Shown here piece by piece: positions 43,214 through 51,900 of a DNA stretch of 64,000 nucleotides. Each line of letters opens with the position of its first letter. Position 1 is the first letter of the stretch. The position numbers and the translations under genes are program-made. The notes beneath the pieces were generated by a model. That model saw only the letters and a list, made by a program, of their open reading frames with translations, made no database searches and was not told the origin of the DNA. Source of the DNA: Bacillus thuringiensis (GTDB taxonomy: Bacteria; Bacillota; Bacilli; Bacillales; Bacillaceae_G); contig NZ_CP155559.1 in assembly GCF_022095615.2 (NCBI RefSeq), positions 307,501-371,500 on the forward strand, given 5' to 3'.

Positions 43214-43257
43214 ATACTAGAATCTCTATAAGGTAACAGAGAAGGAGATTCTAGTAT
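43214..43257 (+). promoter_or_regulatory. Hairpin covering the ribosome site and start of the SMR gene
   Basis: ATACTAGAATCTC (43214-43226) and GAGATTCTAGTAT (43245-43257) form a perfect 13-bp stem. The 3' arm contains part of the ribosome site GAAGGAGAT and the first two bases of the ATG at 43256. In RNA it would hide the start site, so it could control translation of the pump or block ribosomes from gabD transcripts. There is no T-run, so it is not an intrinsic terminator. Confidence 0.6.
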
Positions 43258-43579
43258 GGTATATTGGCTATTATTACTCGTAACAATTATTTTTGAAGTA
43301 GCTGGAACAATTGCGATGAAATTATCAAACGGTTTAACAAAGCTCGTTCCAAGTGTACTGATTTTCGTATTTTATGGAATTTGTTTCAGCGTGTTCGCCA
43401 TCGTTGTCAAAAAAATTCATTTAAGTATTGCTTATGCCATTTGGTCTGGCGTTGGAACATTACTTATTACAATCATTAGCGTGTATTTCTTTAAAGAGCA
43501 CATTAGCTTATTCCAAGCATTTTGTATTCTCTTTATTGTTTTAGGAGTAATTGGACTTAAGGTTTCATCGGCATCATAA
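43256..43579 (+). CDS. Small multidrug resistance (SMR/EmrE) family efflux protein
   Basis: A 107-residue protein with four membrane helices (about 1-21, 28-49, 56-78, 84-104). The essential proton/drug-coupling Glu14 is present in the motif FEVAGTIAMKLSNG, and the helix 3 WSGVGT signature is intact (about 62-67). SMR proteins export quaternary cations or guanidinium. It is single rather than paired with a second SMR gene, so a homodimer is likely. Start sequestered by a hairpin. Ends near a strong bidirectional terminator. Confidence 0.9.
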   Translation: MVYWLLLLVTIIFEVAGTIAMKLSNGLTKLVPSVLIFVFYGICFSVFAIVVKKIHLSIAYAIWSGVGTLLITIISVYFFKEHISLFQAFCILFIVLGVIGLKVSSAS

Positions 43580-43621
43580 GTAGTAGTTTCGTTTTATGAC
43601 ATTGCTTAGGGACGGTACGTT

Positions 43622-43711
43622 GGTAAATGAATTATATCAGCGATTTTTTTGATATATCGACCGTAACTCAATTTATATCAGCGATTTTTGAAATATATCG
43701 ATTTACCGACA
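43622..43711 (+). repeat. Dispersed intergenic repeat, two tandem copies
   Basis: Two consecutive units share TTATATCAGCGATTTTT followed by ATATATCGA: copy 1 around 43631-43661, copy 2 around 43672-43702, separated by CCGTAACTCA and flanked by GGTAAAT and TTTACCGAC. A third, inverted copy occurs at 59351-59414. It is non-coding and hairpin-prone. Confidence 0.7.
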
Positions 43712-43719
43712 AAAATGAC

Positions 43720-43763
43720 AATATAAAAGGAGGCTATCCCTGAGGATAGCCTCCTTTTATATT
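43720..43763. terminator. Bidirectional terminator between SMR and aminopeptidase genes
   Basis: Perfect 20-bp arms (43720-43739 and 43744-43763; arm ends GGAGGCTATCC) with a CTGA loop and T-rich ends on both strands. It includes the last bases of the convergent aminopeptidase gene. Confidence 0.92.
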
Positions 43764-44991
43764 AAAATGCCCAGTTACCTTTACGGAAGATTGGTTCATG
43801 TCTGCCATCAGCTGTAATACCGTCGATATCAAGCTCAGCTGATCCAATCATGAAGTCGTTGTGTGTAATACTAGTGTTTGCCCCATTTTCAGCAAGTTCT
43901 TCTTTGGACATTGTTTTTCCGCCAACTAAGTTAAATGCATAAGCGCTTCCGATTGCAAGGTGGCAAGATGCGTTTTCATCAAATAGCGTATTGTAGAATA
44001 AAATATTTGTATTTGAAATTGGTGAATCATGAGGTACTAAAGCTACTTCTCCTAAGAAGTGAGAACCTTCATCTGTTTCTACTAAATGTTTTAAAGCCTC
44101 TTCACCAGTTTCAGCTTTATAATCTACGATACGTCCGTTCTCAAATGTTAACGTGAAGTTATCGATAATGTTACCTGCAAATGCTAACGGTTTTGTGCTA
44201 GATACTTGGCCGTTTACACCTGTTTTAAGTGGCATTGTAAATACTTCTTCAGTTGGAATGTTCGCCATAAATGGTACGTTCTTTTCATTTAAGCTACCAG
44301 CACCAGCCCATACATGCTTTTCTGGAAGTTCGATTGTTAAATCTGTTCCAGGACCTGTATAGTGAAGAGCTTTATAATGCTTTTCGTTTAAGTAATCAAC
44401 TTTTGTATGTAACGTTTCATCGTGTTCTTTCCATGCTTCCACAGGATTTTCTAAATCAGCACGAGTCGCTTTAAAGATGGCATCCCATAGTTTTGCTTCT
44501 TGTTCTTCTGGTGCAACGTCAGGGAATACCTTTGCAGCCCATTCTTTCGTAGGAACAGAAATGACACACCAGCTTACTTTATCAGCTTGTACGTAATCAC
44601 GGTATACTTTCATTGCTTCACCAGCTACTTTATGAGCTGTTGCGATACGCGTTGATTCTACACCTTTTAATAAATCAGGATTTTCTGCATAAATAGACAT
44701 AAATGCAGCACCTTCTTTTGCTAATTCTTCACGAGCGTGTGCTTTCCAAGATGGGAACTCAGCGAATGCTTCTTCAGGAGCTAGATCGAACTTTAAGCGT
44801 GTTAACGTCTCATCATTCCAATCCACATATACGTGTTTTGCACCAGATTTATATGCTTTTTCTGTAACGAGGCGTACAAATTGTACAGCTTCAAGAGGTG
44901 CACTAATTGATAATGTTTGTCCTGGTTGAATATTAACACCAACATTGACTGCAAGGGCAGCATATTTCTCTAACGTTTGTTCAAATGACAT
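43762..44991 (-). CDS. ampS: M29 family aminopeptidase (AmpS/PepS type)
   Basis: A 409-residue zinc/cobalt aminopeptidase of the thermophilic M29 family, probably cytoplasmic. The family start MSFEQTLEKYAALAVNVGVNIQPGQ, the middle GPGTDLTIELPE, and the metal-site segments VEDNDEGSHFLGE-like (VETDEGSHFLGEVALV) and NTLFDENASCHLAIGSAY are visible. I chose ATG at 44991, with AAAGGAG upstream, since a longer reading adds 38 residues of hydrophobic non-family sequence. Monocistronic. Confidence 0.93.
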   Translation of the reverse strand: MSFEQTLEKYAALAVNVGVNIQPGQTLSISAPLEAVQFVRLVTEKAYKSGAKHVYVDWNDETLTRLKFDLAPEEAFAEFPSWKAHAREELAKEGAAFMSIYAENPDLLKGVESTRIATAHKVAGEAMKVYRDYVQADKVSWCVISVPTKEWAAKVFPDVAPEEQEAKLWDAIFKATRADLENPVEAWKEHDETLHTKVDYLNEKHYKALHYTGPGTDLTIELPEKHVWAGAGSLNEKNVPFMANIPTEEVFTMPLKTGVNGQVSSTKPLAFAGNIIDNFTLTFENGRIVDYKAETGEEALKHLVETDEGSHFLGEVALVPHDSPISNTNILFYNTLFDENASCHLAIGSAYAFNLVGGKTMSKEELAENGANTSITHNDFMIGSAELDIDGITADGRHEPIFRKGNWAF

Positions 44992-45107
44992 ATGTATAAT
45001 CTCCTTTAATTTGAAAGATTTCTTACTATATATAATACAAGAAAATTCAAAAAATATATATAAATAAAGCGTAAAAAGAGAGCTCAAAATATATTGAGCT
45101 CTCATCG

Positions 45108-46190
45108 TTATTTTATCGAAGAAGCAAATTGCTCTACGGTCGTCGTATTGTGTATGCGAACACGTTTCATTTTTAATAATTCATCGGGTTCACTTTTTGT
45201 GATGAACTTTCCGGATTTTGTTGTCGTCGCAAATTGATAATATTTCTTCGTTTCTGCAACGACTTTATCATCTACATGACCGAATGGGTAAGCAACTGCG
45301 ATAATAGGTTTACCTGTTATTTTTTCTAGTTTTTCTTTCGATCCCTTTAATTCTTCTTCATAGTTTGTAATCTTTGGTAAGTCTGCATGTGTTGCAGTAT
45401 GAGATTGCATGGAGAAAATGCCGGAATCAACCATTTCTTTTATGTCAGATGTAGAAAGAGATCCTTCAGCATCAACATTATTAACAATCATATATTCTGT
45501 TGCCGTTGGCTTAAACGTATCGTCTTTTAGTTTTTGCAGAATATGAAATGCATTCATATTATTTTTCATACCGTCATCAAATGTAACAAAGATAGGTTTA
45601 TTCACTTTATTAATATCGCTCCAACGTTCAAAAGTTAGTAATGTATAGCCATGGTCCTTTAAATATTTCATTTGGCCTTCAAAGTTGGCGGGGGATACGA
45701 ATAAATCTTTAATGCCTTGTCCATGATAATCATCGATTGCATGGTACATAAGAATGGGAACCTTTTGCTCGAAAGTAATTGCAGATTTTGTGAGTGGAAT
45801 GGTTTTCCCATCTTCTTTCATTCCTATTGCTTCGATTTGAAACTCACCACGTTTTCCTTCAAATTCTTTTATATCAAAAGGAAGTGTAAACTGTTTCTCC
45901 TTTTCTTTAGAAGAAAAAGATTTAGTGTGGTCCTTTCCGTCAGCTGTGCGCCAAATTTTATATTGTACCTCAGTTAAAGTATCCTTTACATCTGTCATAT
46001 GAATAGTAGTATTTGTAGATTCGTGCGTAATTGGAGTATAAGAAATTTTACCTTGTTCTTGTACGGTCACTTCTTGTTTCTTAGTCTCTTGAACCTTTTT
46101 CTCTTTTTTAGGTTCAGGACTTACATTGCTACTGTTACAGCCAGCTAAAATGGCAGACGTACATAAAGCGATTGCTGCGTATTTTCTCAT
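45108..46190 (-). CDS. Polysaccharide deacetylase family lipoprotein (paralog 1)
   Basis: A 360-residue secreted lipoprotein. The signal peptide ends in LAGC (Cys18), then a charged Lys/Glu/Pro linker, an N-terminal beta domain and a NodB/CE4 domain (from about 145). Motif 1 is VTFDDG, motif 2 SHTATH, both with the metal ligands, and AYPFG supplies motif 3. It should deacetylate peptidoglycan or other cell-wall glycans at the surface. It is a tandem paralog of the gene at 46342-47493, with similar length and start. Confidence 0.9.
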   Translation of the reverse strand: MRKYAAIALCTSAILAGCNSSNVSPEPKKEKKVQETKKQEVTVQEQGKISYTPITHESTNTTIHMTDVKDTLTEVQYKIWRTADGKDHTKSFSSKEKEKQFTLPFDIKEFEGKRGEFQIEAIGMKEDGKTIPLTKSAITFEQKVPILMYHAIDDYHGQGIKDLFVSPANFEGQMKYLKDHGYTLLTFERWSDINKVNKPIFVTFDDGMKNNMNAFHILQKLKDDTFKPTATEYMIVNNVDAEGSLSTSDIKEMVDSGIFSMQSHTATHADLPKITNYEEELKGSKEKLEKITGKPIIAVAYPFGHVDDKVVAETKKYYQFATTTKSGKFITKSEPDELLKMKRVRIHNTTTVEQFASSIK

Positions 46191-46236
46191 AAAATCACCT
46201 TCTATTGTGTATTATGTTGCATGCTTATATTTAAAA

Positions 46237-46263
46237 TCCCCACCACTGTAAGAGAGGTGGGGA
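46237..46263 (-). terminator. Terminator-like hairpin after deacetylase paralog 2
   Basis: TCCCCACC / GGTGGGGA stem; read on the minus strand it is followed by TTTTAAATAT. It lies 80 bases past the upstream paralog and before paralog 1. Confidence 0.65.
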
Positions 46264-46341
46264 CATACCCTTGTTCATCATATCATTTTAGTAATGAGAT
46301 AGGTTTTTAATAGAGCTATTTCTACCATCTTTTAGTAAGGT

Positions 46342-47493
46342 TTACTTTATAAGAGATATGAATTTTTCCATTGATGTATTAGGCCCTACAAAATGGCGTT
46401 TAATTAAGTATTGTTCGTTTGGCATCCCTTTTGTAATGTGATTACCGTGATCGGTAGTTACTGCGAACTCATAATGTTTTTTTGTTTCTTGAACAGCTAA
46501 GTCATTATAAGAACCTACTGGATAGGCGAGGGCGATGACCTTTTTACCAGTAAGGGCTTCGATTTTTTCTTTCGAACTACGTAATTCCTCGTCATAATTA
46601 CTTGAATAAGCCATCATCGTATGATTAGCAGTATGCGATTGAATAGAAAAAATGCCTGAATCCATCATTTGCTTTATCTCATCTGTTGATAGACGATTTG
46701 GTTTGTCTATCTCATTTGCAGTAAGAAATTCAGTAGCCGTAGGTTGAAATCTATCATCCTTTAATTTTTGTAAAATATGAAGGGCGTTCATATTATTTTT
46801 TCGACCATCATCCATCGTTACAAAAACAGGTTTATTTACACGATTTATATCATTCCAACGTTCAAATGTGAGCATCGTATAACCGTTATCTTTTAAATAC
46901 TGCATATGTTTTTCGAATTGCTCAGGTGGTACGTATAAGCCGTAATCCCCATCACTTGGTCCAGGGTATTTTTCAATTGCATGGTACATTAATACGGGTA
47001 CACTTTGCTGGAATGTAATTTTAGATGTTACTAGATTTGTTTCAGTATGATCTTCTTTGATTCCTACTGTTTCAATTTGGAATTCGCCACGTTTTAAATG
47101 AAATGATTTTAAATGTAGTGGGAGGGCGAAGTCACGTTCTTTTTCTTGTGAAGTAAAAGTTTGTTTGCTTTCAGGACCATCAGCAGTACGCCAAATATTG
47201 TAACGTACTTGTGTAAATGAATCTCTTAAATCCTTTGTATAAAGCGTGGTGTTTTGTGCGTTATATTCATACGGATCCCATGTAATAGTTCCTTGTGTTA
47301 AAGGAAGTTCAACTGCTTCCGCTTTTTTTGGTTCAACTGCTTCCGCTTTTTTTGGTTCAACTGCTTCCGCTTTTTTTGGTTCAACTGTTTGTTTCGCCGT
47401 TGCTTCTTTTATTTGTTTATCACTAGTGCTACTAGTGTTACAACCTACGAGAATAGCAGAAGAAAGTAAAGCGATATATGTATATTTTTTCAT
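46342..47493 (-). CDS. Polysaccharide deacetylase family lipoprotein (paralog 2, with repeats)
   Basis: A 383-residue secreted lipoprotein, signal peptide ending LVGC (Cys18). A linker with three tandem copies of VEPKKAEA (about 36-59) precedes the same beta plus NodB domains. Motif 1 is VTMDDG, motif 2 SHTANH, and AYPVGS provides motif 3, so the metal site looks intact. The linker repeat is a 24-bp DNA tandem repeat, likely to vary in copy number. Upstream DNA shares ATGATATGATGnACAAGGGTAT with the region before paralog 1, so the duplication included promoter DNA. Confidence 0.9.
   Translation of the reverse strand: MKKYTYIALLSSAILVGCNTSSTSDKQIKEATAKQTVEPKKAEAVEPKKAEAVEPKKAEAVELPLTQGTITWDPYEYNAQNTTLYTKDLRDSFTQVRYNIWRTADGPESKQTFTSQEKERDFALPLHLKSFHLKRGEFQIETVGIKEDHTETNLVTSKITFQQSVPVLMYHAIEKYPGPSDGDYGLYVPPEQFEKHMQYLKDNGYTMLTFERWNDINRVNKPVFVTMDDGRKNNMNALHILQKLKDDRFQPTATEFLTANEIDKPNRLSTDEIKQMMDSGIFSIQSHTANHTMMAYSSNYDEELRSSKEKIEALTGKKVIALAYPVGSYNDLAVQETKKHYEFAVTTDHGNHITKGMPNEQYLIKRHFVGPNTSMEKFISLIK
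47307..47388 (-). repeat. 24-bp tandem repeat in the lipoprotein linker
   Basis: Three exact 24-bp units start at 47307, 47331 and 47355 (plus-strand GTTCAACTGCTTCCGC...), with a partial fourth to about 47388. They encode VEPKKAEA. The unit is a multiple of three, so copy changes keep the frame. Confidence 0.92.
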
Positions 47494-47694
47494 TCTATCA
47501 TCCTTCTATTGTGTTTTAATTATCATTCGTATAAGTGACACTAACTCAAATTTTTGATTTTAAAGATTTGAATTATACCCTTGTCCATCATATCACTATA
47601 GAATATATAGGGGAATACATTTTTGGGATAATTAGGAAAAGATAGCTTATATTTTTCTGGTGAGGTTTACATAAAAATACATATAGAAGAAAGT

Positions 47695-47750
47695 AAAAAA
47701 ACTCCACCTAAATTTCCTTTTGAAAAAGGAGAAGTAAGGTGGAGTTTTTT
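47695..47750. terminator. Terminator between nupC-like gene and upstream region
   Basis: AAAAAACTCCACCT / AGGTGGAGTTTTTT arms enclose a second TCCTTTT/AAAAGGA hairpin. A- and T-tracts on both sides make it bidirectional; it closes the minus-strand transporter gene. Confidence 0.88.
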
Positions 47751-47751
47751 A

Positions 47752-48948
47752 TTAAATAAACAATCCAGCGATTGTTGCAGATAAAATAGAAGCAAGTGTT
47801 GATGCAAATAGCATTTTCCAACCAAATTTTGATACGACGCTTCCTTGTTTTTCAGAAAGGGCACGGATTGTACCAACAATCGCACCAATTTGGCTAATAC
47901 TTGCGAAGCTAATTAAGAATACAGTAACGATTCCAACTGTACGTGGATCTAATGTTGCAGCAGCGCCCTTTAAATCAAGGATTGCTACGAATTCATTTAA
48001 GACAATCTTCGTACCCATAATACCACCAGCTGGGATAATATCATGAGTTGGGATACCCATTAAGAATGCGAATGGAGCAAGTATATAACCGAAGATTTGT
48101 TGTAAAGTAATAGCATGTCCCATTGCACCTGAAGCTGCGCTAATTACGTAGTTTACAACTTCCATCACACCGATGAAGGCGATCATTAACGCCGCAACGA
48201 TACCAGCTACTTTTAAACCATCAAGCGCACCGTTAATCATTGCACCGATAAAGCTGTCTCCGAATAGAGTTTTATCAAATTTTTGAATTACTTCGTCTTC
48301 TTTTTTCGTATCAACTGGTGTTAATAACGAACAAACGATTAAGCTTGAGAATAAGTTTAGCGGAAGAGCTGCAAGTACGTATTTTGCATCTAGCATCATT
48401 ACGTATGATGCTGTAACAGAAGCAGAAACTGAGCTCATCGCAGAACAACAAATGATAAACATACGGTTTTTATTGAAATGTTGTAAATCATTTTTAATAA
48501 CGATTAACGCTTCGCTTGAACCGAAGAATACAGAGTTTACTGCGTGGAATGATTCGACGCGTGGTAAACCAGTAATTTTTGAAATGGCACCGCCGACAAT
48601 GCGAACGATGAATGGTAAAACACCTAAATAACTAAAGATTGAAAGTAGTGCTGAGAAAAATACGATAATTAATAATACATTTAAGAAAAAGACAAAATCT
48701 CTTTGAATTCCATTAAAGAGAAAATCGACACCTGTCGTACCAAGTTTAATTAGTTTGTTGAAAACTTTACCAATGAAAACAATGATTTGTTGACCAATCT
48801 TTGTGCCAAACATAAACCAACCGATTAAAATTTGAAAACCAATCATAATAGCAATTGCACGGAAGTTGATTTTACTTTTGTTGTTTGACAAAGCAAAACA
48901 TAAACCTAAAACGACAAGAATGCCGATAATGCTCATTACGTATTGCAT
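47752..48948 (-). CDS. CNT family nucleoside transporter (NupC/NupG type)
   Basis: A 398-residue concentrative nucleoside transporter: three N-terminal helices, then the scaffold and transport domains. Family motifs FGSSEALIVIKNDLQHF (about 143-159), SSVSASVTASYVMML and GYILAPFAFLMGIP are visible. It imports nucleosides with H+ or Na+. A guanine-type riboswitch in its leader implies purine (guanosine/inosine) uptake, as for B. subtilis nupG, so NupG-like is a better guess than pyrimidine NupC. ATG at 48948 with AAAGGGG upstream. Confidence 0.92.
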   Translation of the reverse strand: MQYVMSIIGILVVLGLCFALSNNKSKINFRAIAIMIGFQILIGWFMFGTKIGQQIIVFIGKVFNKLIKLGTTGVDFLFNGIQRDFVFFLNVLLIIVFFSALLSIFSYLGVLPFIVRIVGGAISKITGLPRVESFHAVNSVFFGSSEALIVIKNDLQHFNKNRMFIICCSAMSSVSASVTASYVMMLDAKYVLAALPLNLFSSLIVCSLLTPVDTKKEDEVIQKFDKTLFGDSFIGAMINGALDGLKVAGIVAALMIAFIGVMEVVNYVISAASGAMGHAITLQQIFGYILAPFAFLMGIPTHDIIPAGGIMGTKIVLNEFVAILDLKGAAATLDPRTVGIVTVFLISFASISQIGAIVGTIRALSEKQGSVVSKFGWKMLFASTLASILSATIAGLFI

Positions 48949-49072
48949 GTAGTTGCCCCTTTCAGAAGTTCGTATAAAGTTTGTACATAAAACGCTCGTT
49001 ATATTACTAAAAATAAAACAAAGAGGTTTTATGTCATACGTAAGATGTCTGACCTTTTAGAAAAATAAAAAT

Positions 49073-49138
49073 AAAAAAAGACCCATATGGATTCACTTTC
49101 ATCTATGAGAGAAAGCTAATCAATATGAGTCCTTTTTT
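49073..49138 (-). terminator. Riboswitch-controlled terminator of the nucleoside transporter
   Basis: On the minus strand, GGACTCATATTG pairs with CCATATGGGTC around an inner CTTTC/GAAAG hairpin, followed by a T-run. It follows the guanine aptamer. T-tracts on both sides mean that it may also work on plus-strand transcripts. Confidence 0.85.
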
Positions 49139-49165
49139 GCACATAGGCTAATATTCATTAGTTTT

Positions 49166-49234
49166 CCCCATAGTCCAGCAATTTAAGGTTGCCGGGTAGA
49201 AACTCTCGATCCATATTATCGAATATATATGAGG
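49166..49234 (-). promoter_or_regulatory. Purine riboswitch aptamer, guanine type (nucleoside transporter leader)
   Basis: Read on the minus strand: P1 CCTCATA ... TATGGGG, the ATAATATGG and GTTTCTACC junction strands and the P3 loop CCGGCAACCTTAAATTGCTGG. The specificity base before TATGGG is C (GGACTATGGGG; complement of position 49173), which predicts guanine. It is followed by a terminator, giving off-switch control of nucleoside import. Confidence 0.92.
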
Positions 49235-49261
49235 TAACATCGTCCGTATTAAATTAGTAGT

Positions 49262-49291
49262 AGCGTAACATTAACAGAGAACTATCGTCAA
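49262..49291 (-). promoter_or_regulatory. Candidate promoter of the nucleoside transporter
   Basis: On the minus strand, TTGACG (49291-49286) and TACGCT (49267-49262) with an 18-bp spacer lie about 28 bases before the aptamer. The -10 is weak. No PurR box pair was seen. Confidence 0.35.
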
Positions 49292-49373
49292 TAGCTTTTT
49301 TTCTTCCGATAGAAATAGACCATATAAGTATGATAAAATGTAACGCAGTGTTATGAAAAAGAGAGGTCGGAAA

Positions 49374-50750
49374 ATGAGTACAAAAATGACGCCACCAGTT
49401 GAAAAAAATGATTTTATAGATGTAGTATTTGAAGATTTAACACATGATGGTGCCGGTGTTGCGAAAGTAAAGGGCTATCCTATTTTCGTTAAAAACGGAT
49501 TACCAGGTGAAGAAGCACAAATTAAAATTATTAAAGTGAAGAAAAACTTCGCATTCGGTCGTTTAATGAAGCTTCATACAGAGAGCCCATATCGTAAAGA
49601 TGCAGAATGCCCAGTGTACAATCAGTGCGGCGGTTGTCAGCTTCAGCATTTAACATATGAAGGACAATTACAAGCGAAAGAAAAACAAGTACGTGACGTT
49701 ATGCAGCGTATTGGTGGATTAAGCGATGTTCCTGTGCACCCTGTACTTGGCATGAAAAACCCATGGGTATACCGCAACAAAGCACAAGTACCAATTGGAG
49801 AACGTGAAGGTGGACTTGTCGCTGGTTTCTATCGTCAAGGAACACATGACATCATTAATATGGAATCATGTTTAATTCAGGCAGAAGAAAACGATACATT
49901 AATCCAGGAAGTAAAACGTATTTGTGAAAAACACGGTATTTCGGCATACAACGAAGAGCGTAATAAAGGAACACTTCGCCACGTAATGGCTCGTTACGGA
50001 CAAGTAACAGGGGAAATTATGCTTGTCTTCATTACTCGTACAGCAGAATTACCAAACAAGAAAGCAATCATTGAAGAAATTGCTGCGAAATTCCCAGAAG
50101 TAAAATCAATTGTTCAAAACGTAAATACGAAACGTACAAACGTAATCTTCGGAGACACAACGACAGTACTGTACGGATCAGAATACATTTATGACTTTAT
50201 CGGTGACATTAAATTTGCAATTTCAGCACGTTCATTCTATCAAGTAAACCCAGAGCAAACGAAAGTGTTATACGATAAAACGTTAGAGTACGCAAAGTTA
50301 GATGGCAACGAAACAGTAATTGATGCTTATTGTGGAATTGGATCAATCTCCTTATTCCTAGCGCAAAAAGCGAAAAAAGTGTACGGCGTTGAAATCGTTC
50401 CAGAAGCAATCGAAGACGCAAACAGAAACGCAGCACTAAACAACATGACAAACGCTGAGTTTGGCGTAGGAGAAGCAGAAGTAGTTATTCCAAAATGGTA
50501 CAAAGAAGGCATAATCGCCGATACAATTGTCGTAGATCCACCGCGTAAAGGTTGTGATGATGCACTACTAAACACAATCATCGACATGAAACCAAAACGC
50601 GTCGTATACGTATCATGTAACCCAGCAACATTAGCACGTGACTTAAAAGTACTAGAAGAAGGCGGATATAAAACGCAGGAAGTACAACCTGTTGATATGT
50701 TCCCGCATACGACTCATGTGGAGTGTGTGGCTTGGCTGAAGTTGGTATAA
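49374..50750 (+). CDS. rlmCD: RlmCD, 23S rRNA (uracil-C5) methyltransferase
   Basis: It makes m5U at 23S positions 747 and 1939 with SAM. The 458-residue RumA-family protein has an N-terminal TRAM domain (about 9-68), [4Fe-4S] cysteines in [10 protein letters not shown] (Cys79, Cys85, Cys88) and a C-terminal methyltransferase domain with [14 protein letters not shown] and the catalytic Cys415 in [12 protein letters not shown] chose ATG at 49374 with GAGAGGTCGG upstream. In B. subtilis it lies next to dgkB; here an 11.5-kb block intervenes. Confidence 0.95.
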   Translation: MSTKMTPPVEKNDFIDVVFEDLTHDGAGVAKVKGYPIFVKNGLPGEEAQIKIIKVKKNFAFGRLMKLHTESPYRKDAECPVYNQCGGCQLQHLTYEGQLQAKEKQVRDVMQRIGGLSDVPVHPVLGMKNPWVYRNKAQVPIGEREGGLVAGFYRQGTHDIINMESCLIQAEENDTLIQEVKRICEKHGISAYNEERNKGTLRHVMARYGQVTGEIMLVFITRTAELPNKKAIIEEIAAKFPEVKSIVQNVNTKRTNVIFGDTTTVLYGSEYIYDFIGDIKFAISARSFYQVNPEQTKVLYDKTLEYAKLDGNETVIDAYCGIGSISLFLAQKAKKVYGVEIVPEAIEDANRNAALNNMTNAEFGVGEAEVVIPKWYKEGIIADTIVVDPPRKGCDDALLNTIIDMKPKRVVYVSCNPATLARDLKVLEEGGYKTQEVQPVDMFPHTTHVECVAWLKLV

Positions 50751-50754
50751 TAGG

Positions 50755-50793
50755 AAAGCAGTTGATATAGGAAAATCTATACCATCTGCTTTT
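50755..50793 (+). terminator. Terminator after rlmCD
   Basis: AAAGCAGTTGATATA pairs with TATACCATCTGCTTT, allowing G-T pairs, followed by TTTT. Confidence 0.7.
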
Positions 50794-50910
50794 TGATTTA
50801 TAAAAATACCATTCATAAGCGATTTTAGTTAAAATAAATATTGCTGATTTTCACAAATTATAAATTGAGAGTTTGAAATTGCATTCATATTGAGAGGATT
50901 TGAATTTGAA

Positions 50911-51900
50911 ATGATAGATAATTTTTGGCGTGATTTACCACGACCATTTTTTGTACTTGCACCAATGGAAGATGTGACAGACGTTGTTTTCCGTCACGTA
51001 GTAAGTGAAGCTGGTCGCCCAGACGTATTCTTCACAGAGTTCACAAACTCGGATAGCTATTGTCATCCAGAAGGTATGAAAAGTGTACGTGGCCGTTTAA
51101 TTTTTACAGAAGATGAACAGCCAATCGTGGCGCATATTTGGGGAGATAATCCTGAATATTTCCGTCAAATGAGTATTGGTATGGCAGAGTTAGGATTTAA
51201 AGGCATTGATATTAACATGGGTTGCCCTGTACCGAACGTAGCATCAAGAGGAAAAGGTAGTGGTCTTATTCTACGTCCAGACGTTGCGGCAGAACTTATT
51301 CAAGCAGCCAAAGCAGGCGGGCTACCTGTCAGCGTAAAAACAAGACTTGGCTTTAAAGAGTTAAGCGAATGGGAAGATTGGTTAACGCACATTTTCAAAC
51401 AAGATATTGCGAACCTTTCTATTCATTTACGCACAAGAGAAGAAATGAGCCAAGTAGATGCACACTGGGAGCTAATTCCGGAGATTAAAAAATTGCGTGA
51501 TCGCATTGCACCAAATACGCTTTTAACAATCAATGGTGATATTCCTGATCGTCAAACTGGAATGGAACTTGCTGAAAAATACGGCATTGACGGTGTTATG
51601 ATTGGACGAGGTATCTTTAAAAATCCATTTGCTTTCGAAAAGGAGCCAAGAGAGCATAGCAGTAAAGAACATCTCGATCTTTTAAGACTACAACTTGATC
51701 TTCAAGATCAATATGCAGAAGTATTACCACGCTCTATCACAGGACTACATCGCTTTTTCAAAATTTATGTAAAAGGCTTCCCTGGAGCTGCTGAACTAAG
51801 AAATCAATTAATGAGCACAAAATCAACTGATGAAGTACGCGCATTACTTGATAAGTTTGAGGCGAGTGTTAATGTAGTAGAAGGTAGTGAAACAGTGTAG
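50911..51900 (+). CDS. dus: tRNA-dihydrouridine synthase
   Basis: An FMN- and NADPH-dependent enzyme reducing uridine in tRNA D-loops. The 329-residue protein has [11 protein letters not shown] (about 14-24), the catalytic Cys105 in [15 protein letters not shown] and the FMN-phosphate segment [16 protein letters not shown] chose ATG at 50911, matching the family N terminus, although the AGAGG site is about 13 bases away and an in-frame TTG lies at 50890. It is a second-copy type Dus, unlinked to the folate operon where Bacillus dusB usually sits. Confidence 0.93.
   Translation: MIDNFWRDLPRPFFVLAPMEDVTDVVFRHVVSEAGRPDVFFTEFTNSDSYCHPEGMKSVRGRLIFTEDEQPIVAHIWGDNPEYFRQMSIGMAELGFKGIDINMGCPVPNVASRGKGSGLILRPDVAAELIQAAKAGGLPVSVKTRLGFKELSEWEDWLTHIFKQDIANLSIHLRTREEMSQVDAHWELIPEIKKLRDRIAPNTLLTINGDIPDRQTGMELAEKYGIDGVMIGRGIFKNPFAFEKEPREHSSKEHLDLLRLQLDLQDQYAEVLPRSITGLHRFFKIYVKGFPGAAELRNQLMSTKSTDEVRALLDKFEASVNVVEGSETV

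Noticed and set aside
43214..43257. Guanidine-type riboswitch for the SMR gene
   Set aside because: A single hairpin without the conserved loop bases of the guanidine families; treated as a start-site hairpin.
47307..47388. Regular short repeats as a possible CRISPR array
   Set aside because: The units are contiguous, without spacers, and encode a protein linker repeat.
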